64,000 bases of DNA from Spongospora subterranea (Eukaryota; Endomyxa; Phytomyxea; Plasmodiophorida; Plasmodiophoridae): assembly GCA_900404475.1 (NCBI GenBank), contig OUQQ01000019.1, positions 1 to 64,000 on the forward strand, read 5' to 3'. Below, piece by piece: positions 56,563 to 64,000 of this stretch (position 1 is its first letter; the number at the start of each line of letters is the position of its first letter). The translations under genes were made by a program, and so were the position numbers. Below the pieces are notes generated by a model, which had not been told where the DNA came from, searched no databases, and saw only the letters and a program-made list of their open reading frames with translations.

Positions 56563-56647
56563 TGTGTTCGACGGGATTTGAACCCGCGCTCCGCGAACGA
56601 AACTAGCGCCTTAAGCTAGCGCCTTAGACCAACTCGGCCACAAACAC
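56563..56647 (-). tRNA. tRNA-Leu (anticodon AAG)
   Basis: On the minus strand an acceptor stem GTGTTTG/CGAACAC pairs (one G-U). The D arm has GCC...GGC, the anticodon stem CTAGC/GCTAG encloses the loop TTAAGGC giving anticodon AAG (codon CUU), there is a long variable arm typical of Leu, and the T-arm holds GGGTTCAAATCCC. A B-box GGTTCAAATCC and A-box-like TGGCCGAGTTGG are present. No intron. A run of seven T downstream is a standard Pol III terminator. Confidence 0.93.
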
Positions 56648-58526
56648 AGTCTATCTATGGGGTAACGTGGATGGCGTCTATTAGTAGGGTAACAGCTGGT
56701 ACCTGTTGTTTCGCCTTTTATTCTGAGGGTGAGTTTTATCCAATGCCTTTACTCCATTTTCAACGACGTCGTTGCAGATTATTGTCCACATTGCATGTTC
56801 CTTCTACAAATGTTGGTGATTCCGTGTCTTGATCATATCGAACGGCAGCGGTTCTTGCCACGCTCTACCAGTTTCAGCTTTGTCAAGTAAACAAGCATTG
56901 TCTTATTTCCTCACCCGTTTGATAAAGCCTGTCGGGGTGCTCGATGTGAAGATGTGAAGAGTGGCGCGCTCCGATATACCGTCTCGACATCTTTTGATAA
57001 AATCTTCCAGTCGTGGTAAATCACGATTGACAATAAACGTCCAAAAGGTTAACGTCAGTTCGGATGAATAGGTTTGGTGGTAGTTCATTTAGTTGACTTT
57101 GAGTAATCCGTGTATTCTAGTTGACTTTGAGTAATCCTTGTATTTTAGTTGACTTTGAGTAACCCTTGTCACAAATCGAGCATTGTACAGGGAAGTTCCG
57201 TCCGACTTTTTCTATCTTAGTAAAAATTTCCATCTGACGATATACGCCCCTATGCACGAGCCACAGCCAATCATTCAGGTTATGGTCGCCTAAGGTATCG
57301 AGGTGGCCGGGGTAATGTACGATTTATCTTTAGCGCGTTTCATCTACGCCCAGTCTCCAATAGAAGTTGTCCCTGCAATATTTTGGGATCAGTTTTAGTC
57401 CTGCATAAGCACTGACGTCTCGTATGTTGCGGGAGAATTTGTGTTCAGGTAGGTGTCCTTGTTTAGACGTTCTGATCATTCGACCGGCCATTGGAATTCG
57501 TTTGGCAGTCTGCGGCGACTTTGGATTGTCATGATTTGTTTTTAACAGTCGTATCGATTGCTGGTGTTTGCCTATTACTGATTGTTGTCATTCGTCTGTC
57601 AGTGGTCACCGACACCAGCATGATCTGTGATGATTCCAGATCTTGTTCTGGTCATGGTCAGCGTTAGGGAAGCGTGGGGACTCTCAATCGGATCAGCTGG
57701 ATCGTGACTATACCACGATATGTGAGGAAAAAGTTAGTCGTTGTAAAATATATTTTTCTTTGTAGCTGCGCCTACTCCGTCTGATGTCACCAACAGCGTT
57801 TTAAAAGTCAAGTCACTATGCATTTGGTTAACAACGCTAACAAGAAAACAGCAAATCAGCAGTAACTCGGATTAGAAAATATACAAAAAAATCGAATCGA
57901 ATGAACAAGCTACATTCACATATTGTTTATAGCACCAAAGTTGGACACTAAGCTAAAGATGGAGCATCAGGAGCCCTTTAATCATACTGCATTATCTTTT
58001 CTCTAAAATCTACACGCCGTCCAAGACATCTTCTTGACAACTTCGCATAAGCGTGTCCACATCGGTAGTCGTGATGACATGAAGACGATAACGGTAGATT
58101 ATATTCAATATATGCTGTGGTTTCAATATATACCGCAAGTCGGAACTACACTTCAACAATAAAGGGTGAGCTGGTGAAATTTGGAGTTGCCCTTCTTCCA
58201 GTAACTACCAGGGGTAGAACGCTGCTGAAGATCATAACCGCCACCAAAGAATATATGGGCTCGGGCAGAGAACGTGCATGGAACTCGTTATATTGCGCGG
58301 AAGACGGAGTGTGGTGTTAACAGGCGATTATCGGTTGGGAGTGAGCGAGGTGTCTGTAGTAACGGGAGGTAACTGTAATAATCGACTGTATAGGAGGAGT
58401 TGGTGAGGGGGACGCCAGATAAACCCGCTCCAGGGTCGGGGCCGCATCTGTGATCGCCTCATTGACACCGTCAACCGCGAAACACACAATCATCCGGGCG
58501 GCTCCCGGGGGCCACACTCTCCAACT
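56648..58526. other. Largest gene-poor gap of the window
   Basis: About 1.9 kb with no convincing gene. A 61-codon minus-strand frame at 57088-56903 (MNYHQTYSSELTLTFW...) is of unknown status. It contains a 28-bp tandem repeat, listed separately. Confidence 0.4.
57090..57170. repeat. Tandem repeat, three copies, period 28 bp
   Basis: Copies start at 57090, 57118 and 57146, each TAGTTGACTTTGAGTAA followed by CC(G/T)TGTATT-type sequence; copies differ by a few bases. Perhaps a minisatellite or a cluster of binding sites. Confidence 0.85.
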
Positions 58527-60879
58527 ATGCAGGAACTGGACGACGCTCATAAGAAAAAACCGAATGAGCTGTGGGTCGAGGAAATTGCATTGCTGCAAGC
58601 GTACGCTGAGTTCAGAGAGGAGCGGGCAAAAGTAGAGTCTCATTCAAACCACTTTCTTATACTGAGAACCATCATCAGATTGTTGAACCAGTTAAACTCC
58701 TAAAAGAGCACGGCCCGCCAAAAAAGCAATCCATTGAATCTGTCGCGAAGTCGTTGCAGTCCCAGGTCGATTTGAGCAACCGTTATGTGTAGTTCTTTTA
58801 CTTAACCAGATTTTTGATAGTTCAAAAATGAAAATCGTCATGCTGTGGTTCCAAAACATCGACCTCGACGTAAAGGCATTGGATCTGGTGCAGATTCAAG
58901 CCACGAAGATTTGGAGACAGTGAAACAGCGTCCAAAGCATGTCGATATGTCATTTCAGAAGTCACTGGAATTCAACTTATCACATAGCTTAATGACCATT
59001 CCCAAGAATGCAGGTTGGTTTATCTTGGATCAACGTTCATCGCCGATGATGAACGTTAATTGCCACAGATCATCAAGCAGACGAAAATGCCGCATTTTCG
59101 TCGCACCGTCCTCTGCACGAAGTTTTACATTTGTTTAACCCAGACGGATCTCTGTTCCGAAAAACTGTCAGTTATGCTGGCGCATATTCCGACAGTGCAA
59201 TCAATCCACTCTGGATTATGTCGGAAGATTCAATATCGCCGCTCGAAGCTCTTGTTATTGCAAAAGCAGAGCTGTGCCGTGTCAAAAATCAGTTAGATCC
59301 TTTGGTCAATAAGGTTGAATTTTCCTTCAGTTTCCGAATGTGTACTGAAGTTAATGTTTTCTCCATTCAGTATGGTCGTGATAAATGGTCACAGCACACA
59401 GCCTCATTAAACCCTAGTGGGATGGTCGTTCGCCATCTACGCCAGACATGTAAGACCGAGATGGGAACCAATGCCTGGACAAAATTATTTGAAGTTAAGA
59501 CGCTTTTTTTATATTGCCTGCGCTCACCGATATCGGACAGATTATGGATCATTTCCAGGAAGCCGTTCCCGCTCATTCTATATCACAAGGCACGCTACGC
59601 TCATTGCATCTTTGTGAAGCTCCGGGAGCGTTTGTATGCGCTTTGAATCATTTCATTCGCACAAATCATTCTGAGATGGATTTCCATTGGCTGGCGTCTT
59701 CGCTTAATCCATACCACGATGATAATGAAGGATTGTGGATGGTACGGGACGATAAATTCATCAAGAAGACCAGGTAATTTAGCCGATTGAGCATACTTCA
59801 ATCTGCTAATGCCCTGCTTCAGGCGTCATTGGTTATTTGGCGCTGACGACACGGGGCAACTAATGAAAATCGATAACATCCGTCATATCTGGCAGGAAAT
59901 AGGAGATCAGAAAATTGATATCGTGACTGCAGACGGGAGTTTGGACAGTTTTAACCAACCCAATGAAGAGGTATCATTTATCTTTTCAGCACTGATGGTA
60001 GTGACATTTACCTTTCAACATGCAGGAGAGCATATCGTTTCCTTTGATACTTGCCGAGCTTGTCTGTGCTCTAGGGTGCTTAGCCCCTGGAGGCACACTG
60101 ATTCTTAAAAGTTTCACCATTTTGGAATCGCAATCTGTCGCATTGCTTTACATTTGCCAACAATCGTTCAGCATCGTGCATTTATTTAAACCTGTAACAG
60201 CACGGCCTGGAAACGGAGAATTGTAACTTCAATACTTGGCCATTGATGAGTGAAAAAAATTTCTTACGTTAACAATTGTCAGATATGTCGTCGCCATCGG
60301 CTATCGCCCAGTTTCACCTGTTCTTCTTGAGAAGCTTGCTGCCGTTGTCAGTCCATCTATATCCGGGGCTTTACTACCCATAGAACAAATTCCTCCAAAT
60401 TTTATTGAGGAAACCGTCAACATGGCTTTGTTCTTCCAGAAGTTTCAAGTAGGATATTCATGTTGTATTTTTTTATGATCAATTCAACGAATCTCTAATC
60501 AGATGGATGCCATTAATGCTAGTATCCAGTTGTTCCAAAATTTTCATTTTCAGGAAAAAGAAGATTTTCAATCGATAAAGCGAAAGGTGATATTACTAGA
60601 TATTCCTCAAGGGTTTTCACCGTTTTTTCTAAACTTCATCAGATATCAACTCAGTTTGTTGCTGAGTTTCATGTTTTGTCGTTACCAGTCAATGAGCGAT
60701 TGGTCTTTGATGAGTATGTTGACGGAGGCCGGCCTGTATTTGGGAATGATGATAATCCCCAAAAGCTTATGGAGGGTCATGCAATTGAAACAACAACAAC
60801 ACTTAGGCCGATACGATCAGCTGACGACAATTCACGATTTGAAAATGCAAGCCGCCCTGGCTGTCTAGCAATTCGTTGA
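58527..60879 (+). CDS. CMTR2: Cap-specific mRNA 2'-O-methyltransferase 2 (CMTR2-like)
   Basis: About 11 exons. The N-terminal exons (58527-58631, 58679-58765) encode MQELDDAHKKKPNELW...; a 55-nt intron then joins in phase to the exon at 58821, which has no ATG of its own, so these belong together. The methyltransferase part matches CMTR2: KWSQHTASLNPSGMVVRHLR, TNAWTKLFE, the SAM-binding SLHLCEAPGAFVCALNHF, WLASSLNPYHDDNE, FGADDTGQLM, IVTADGSLDS, PGGTLILKSF, and FKPVTARPGNGELYVV. The K-D-K catalytic pattern of RrmJ-fold cap methyltransferases looks present (Asp in TADGS, Lys in ILKSF). It methylates the second transcribed nucleotide (cap 2). The human C-terminal inactive RFM domain is missing or much shortened; the protein ends RPGCLAIR. 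Confidence 0.87.
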
Positions 60880-60907
60880 ATTTACATTATACTTTGTTCA
60901 GACGTCG

Positions 60908-62009
60908 ATGTCGCCGCCCACCAAGAGGTCACGGCATACAGCTCGAGAGGGAGCACTTCCTTCCAACTCTCCCAATCTGACGCCGTCCACTGTATCGTCT
61001 GGCGATTCACCTAATGCTGCCATCACACCTATCCACACAGTGCCTGGTATGGTTCACTCATTCAAGGACGCTGGTAGTGTTATCCATATTCACTCACGAT
61101 TTAGTGCTCATTTCGCCTCAGTGTATACCTTACTCAATTTGCCCTACGCATCTGTTGCCAAGCAATGTCTTGGCATGCAATTAGATCGAGATATCATTGC
61201 AAAACCTGAGAAATATGTAATTACGTGGCTACCGGAGTCCCCTCTGTCGTTTTTGTTTATCCTCGATGAAGGCGTGTTTATTATGCCGATCAGTCAGATT
61301 TCACCCTTGCCCATTCCTAGATGTCCTTATAATGTTGCATAGATGAATCCAGTCCGCCCGTACTTTTGAGCACTGTTGAGTTCCCAAGAAGGAAAAAAGG
61401 AGGGAATATTCATAAGACAATAGTTTGCGGTCACCTTGTTGTCGATCAGGATCATCAGGTTTTGGAACCCCTACAATCTTGTTTAGCCTCTGAGCCTTTT
61501 ATTAGGACCGTATTCACCGGTTTCTTATAACAGATGTACTGGTTTTTGAAGGCCATATTCTGTCATCTGAAAGCCTTCATCTTCGGTTAGAAGTTGGTCG
61601 TGTCGAAATTGTCAACCCTATCAAGGTAATCTGCCTGAGCATCGCAATCCTCTTGTATTGACGCATTCATTAGCAACGTGCTTTGGAATCTGGCGTCAAG
61701 CTTTCAGTATCATTCAGGATTATACCAGTGTTCCCGTTTGAGCATATCAATTCATTGCGCTCGATATTAAAATCATTAACACATTCTGCTTATGGCCTTG
61801 TGTTTCTTCGGGTAGCGCCCAGGAAGATGAGGTATTTTACAAGCTGCTCCTCCTTAGTGTGCAATTCAAAATGTTTCAGCGACAACGATAACGTTCACGA
61901 AGCGATGAGGTACACGATCATGCTCAGTGACCGATGTGAAGCAGCAGGAATCCCTCTTCCCTTTGGAACCATTCCACAGCAAGAGCTGTTCGACTTACTC
62001 CATCGTTGA
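60908..62009 (+). CDS. mRNA guanylyltransferase-fold protein lacking catalytic motifs
   Basis: Five exons: 60908-61333, 61381-61458, 61506-61625, 61674-61831, 61880-62009; 912 nt, 303 residues, all in phase. After a Ser/Pro-rich leader, residues about 95-280 align with the nucleotidyltransferase domain of RNGTT/Ceg1: KYVITWLPESPLSFLFILDE (RNGTT YMVSWKADGTRYMMLID), VFIMPIS, FPRRKKGGNIHKTIVCGHLV, RFLITDVLVFEGHILSSES, RLEVGRVEIVNPIKQRALES, ILKSLTHSAYGLVFLRV. Motif I KxDG is replaced by LPES, the DR of motif III is lost, motif IV DGE is CGH and motif V DGLIF is YGLVF; no OB domain or motif VI follows. So it should not be able to form the enzyme-GMP intermediate. It starts 28 bp after the CMTR2 stop, same strand. 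Confidence 0.8.
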
Positions 62010-62218
62010 CCCTCAACAAACACGTCATCATTCAGCTGTTATGTTCATATTTTTGTAATAACCTAATAAATTATATATTTTATATCTCATTCGAAGTGGT
62101 CGCGTTCTCTGCCTTCCAGATCCGATGAATCTGACCACATTGATGACTCAGCTGTTCACCGGAAATTGACTCACCTCTTGGTTCCTTCTGGTATCATTCG
62201 TTATTATTTTCTGCGGCA

Positions 62219-62656
62219 ATGAAACCAACGTTTTTCTTTGTCCTCTCCCCGCGTTTGGGAATGCGAATTTTAGCAGGTTGCGTCCTCATCTCAATAATCA
62301 TTGATGTCGTGATTTTCTCAACGCAGTTCAAGGCCATGAAAAATTCCACAGTCCCTAGTGGATATATTGTCACCATAATAATGTCAGCCATCGAAAACTT
62401 AGCAAAAGTCGGATTTATTGTTGCAGCAATAATAGCTACATTCAAGAGGAGCGTAGTTACTGCTTTCGTCGCTTTCCTTCTGGCTATGGTCGGATTTATC
62501 GTCAATCTAATCAACGTACTGAATGTGGCGTGGACCTCCGATAGTGTCGATTTAGCAGCCAGGGTCCTGATATCGACAGCATTCTGGATGTATGCTCAAA
62601 CGAAAGCGTATGATTACTACAAGTTGATCAAAGAGGATGGTGGCGATCTCCCATAA
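62219..62656 (+). CDS. Four-TM protein of unknown function
   Basis: Intronless, 145 residues. Four hydrophobic helices are clear: MRILAGCVLISIIIDVVIF, YIVTIIMSAIENLAKVGF (continuing IVAAIIATF), VVTAFVAFLLAMVGFIVNL, and AARVLISTAFWMYAQTKAY. A short Lys/Asp/Glu tail follows. The topology resembles small tetraspan proteins such as the MARVEL group, but no diagnostic motif is present. The upstream gene ends 209 bp before it. Confidence 0.7.
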   Translation: MKPTFFFVLSPRLGMRILAGCVLISIIIDVVIFSTQFKAMKNSTVPSGYIVTIIMSAIENLAKVGFIVAAIIATFKRSVVTAFVAFLLAMVGFIVNLINVLNVAWTSDSVDLAARVLISTAFWMYAQTKAYDYYKLIKEDGGDLP

Positions 62657-62827
62657 TTCTACAAGTACTTCGTACATCTTCAAGATTTGCATTGAATTGT
62701 GGCAAAATGACCGTATCATACAGACTGCAAATATATTTTCTTCATCCTTTCATGCCGAACATATCGGGTACTCGATCCTCAGGATTTAATAGATTCCCCA
62801 TGCTTTTAGAATAAGAACCGTGGCTAC

Positions 62828-63876
62828 ATGGAAGGCGCCCTCCAACCAGGTTTGGGGGCAGGCGAAAATGACGCGGAATGGGAACGCCTACGGGATGATT
62901 TGAGGCTAACCATCTGGAAATCGTATTGGTTCAATCTATTCAACGAGCCCGAGTTCAATAGATCGGTCAGCAGCCCGATAGACCGTATGAGACAAGCTAT
63001 AGCCAGTTCTCAAGCAAGCAGCAGCTGGGGTAGTGCTTCGTCGTCCGAAGGTTACAAATTCTGGTATCAGTCTGGAATAGATTATTCACAGCAACAAACT
63101 GAAGTAGGCTTCGATATGCTTTCGCCGGATGTTATTCGGGATCAGTCTTCGGTGTATCATTGGAAAAGCCATCAATTCCCCCCTTCTTCGTCGTGTCGTT
63201 TTCAAGGTTCGATAGCGGAGCGTCATCGCGAATGCATGATGCTGCTGGATAGTCTGGGAGACTATATATATAGAGAAGTTGTCGATAAAACCTATGATCC
63301 AATGATCTCTAAACTATTTCATGATGTCTCCAAACTGGAAGGTAACATCATATCACACGACGACACTCACCACGCTACGCTGAGACCTCACATGCCCACG
63401 ACTGAGATCAGTCCAAATACCTTTATTTATCTGGTAGTAATGTTGCTTATGCATCGTTTAACTGTCTAACGTCGTTGTGCATGAGAGACAATGACAACCG
63501 GACTGCCTTGCCATAAATCATGTGCGCAATCAATGAGTTTGATTACGTTCCAGGTGTTGATGTATACTGGAGTGGCCACGTTAACGCTGCGAACAGTAAC
63601 CCATTAGATGATCAGTGTCCATTAGCGGCCCCTTCTACATCTCAAACACATTTTGGGTTTCTCAAGGTGTGCCCGTTCCCGTTCACGGCCGAGCTTCAAT
63701 TCGACGACGTTCCGGAATGCACAACGTTTTCGTTAGCAAGCAGCATATACGAAGACACTTTTGAGCTATTCATCGCTGATCTTCAACAGCTGGTTGACGA
63801 TAATCGAAGTGAACAGGTTTTGCTAGACGTGGCTTTGACGGTATCTCATCAACTGATTCCGCGTGTGAGCAGATAG
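62828..63876 (+). CDS. Unrecognised gene, possibly continuing beyond the window
   Basis: The first long frame (62828-63469) starts MEGALQPGLGAGENDAEWER and includes IWKSYWFNLFNEPEFNRS, a Ser-rich stretch and HRECMMLLDSLGDYIYREVV. A second frame (from 63520) has VYWSGHVNAANSNPLDD, FTAELQFDDVPECTTFSLA and LFIADLQQLVDDN. A splice from the donor after IYL (near 63433) into FDYVPGVDVYW joins them in phase (intron about 95 nt). Beyond the stop at 63874 the sequence stays open to the window end if a 26-nt intron is allowed (RRAIRCLSNAQAYIEVEMGK), so the 3' end may lie outside. No family recognised. Confidence 0.5.
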
Positions 63877-64000
63877 TAAATTTTCGACAGTCACGTCGTG
63901 CAATTAGGTGTCTATCCAATGCGCAGGCCTACATTGAAGTGGAAATGGGTAAAATTTTGGGGAAAGGGATTTTACGTGGAAAGATAATGGTAAAATCTCA

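Noticed and set aside
1..64000. CRISPR arrays, rRNA genes, prophage or bacterial operons
   Set aside because: No spaced direct-repeat array or rRNA-like sequence was seen, and the gene structure is plainly eukaryotic.

Overview
This is a eukaryotic window: almost every gene is broken by short spliceosomal introns (mostly 44-64 nt, GT...AG), intergenic gaps are small, and genes lie on both strands with no operon logic. The gene set points to an early-diverging, centriole-bearing fungus or a close unicellular relative. Fungal flavour comes from a 7TM-RGS regulator, a PAS/TmcB-type membrane sensor and a fungal-type protoglobin; a STIL homologue implies centriole duplication, so a zoosporic (flagellated) lineage is more likely than yeast-like fungi. 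The assignment is inference; no rRNA or marker phylogeny was available. Exon structures were worked out by hand by matching reading phase across GT/AG sites and known protein families; where I say the phases add up, the summed exons give an uninterrupted frame.

Layout. 0-3.6 kb: a truncated Harbinger-type transposase, a ZTRAF1/CYHR1 RING protein and two doubtful small genes. 4.2-10.6 kb: ZIP11 zinc transporter, then a 1558-residue, 9-exon TmcB/PAS membrane sensor. 11-14 kb: two spliceosome genes (SF3A3, BCAS2/SPF27). 14.7-19.6 kb: mitochondrial EF-G with an intact presequence and about 16 exons, then a 7TM-RGS protein. 20.2-25 kb (minus strand): asparagine synthetase and a possible FANCB-like Fanconi core protein. 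25.7-32.6 kb: MMTAG2, an EDR2_C/DUF1336 protein, a small membrane protein, COP9 subunit 7, ribosomal protein eL19 and complex I assembly factor NDUFAF3. 32.7-41.4 kb: an RCC1-propeller/IPT protein, STIL, and ZIP7. 41.6-48.8 kb (minus strand): an unknown coiled-coil protein, an EH-EH-LRR protein, and PGAP1 (GPI inositol deacylase). 49-54.8 kb: weak candidates, an F-BAR protein, a PRA1 protein, and a membrane-anchored protoglobin. 55.2-56.7 kb: an LRR protein converging on tRNA-Leu(AAG). 56.7-58.5 kb: largely empty with a 28-bp tandem repeat. 58.5-62 kb: a CMTR2-type cap 2'-O-methyltransferase immediately followed by a guanylyltransferase-fold protein in which every catalytic motif is lost. 62.2-64 kb: a four-TM protein and an unknown gene running to the window edge.

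The most unusual item is the CMTR2 / dead-guanylyltransferase pair, which recalls in two neighbouring genes the methyltransferase plus inactive guanylyltransferase-like domain found fused in animal CMTR1. Other uncommon architectures are EH-EH-LRR and RCC1-IPT.
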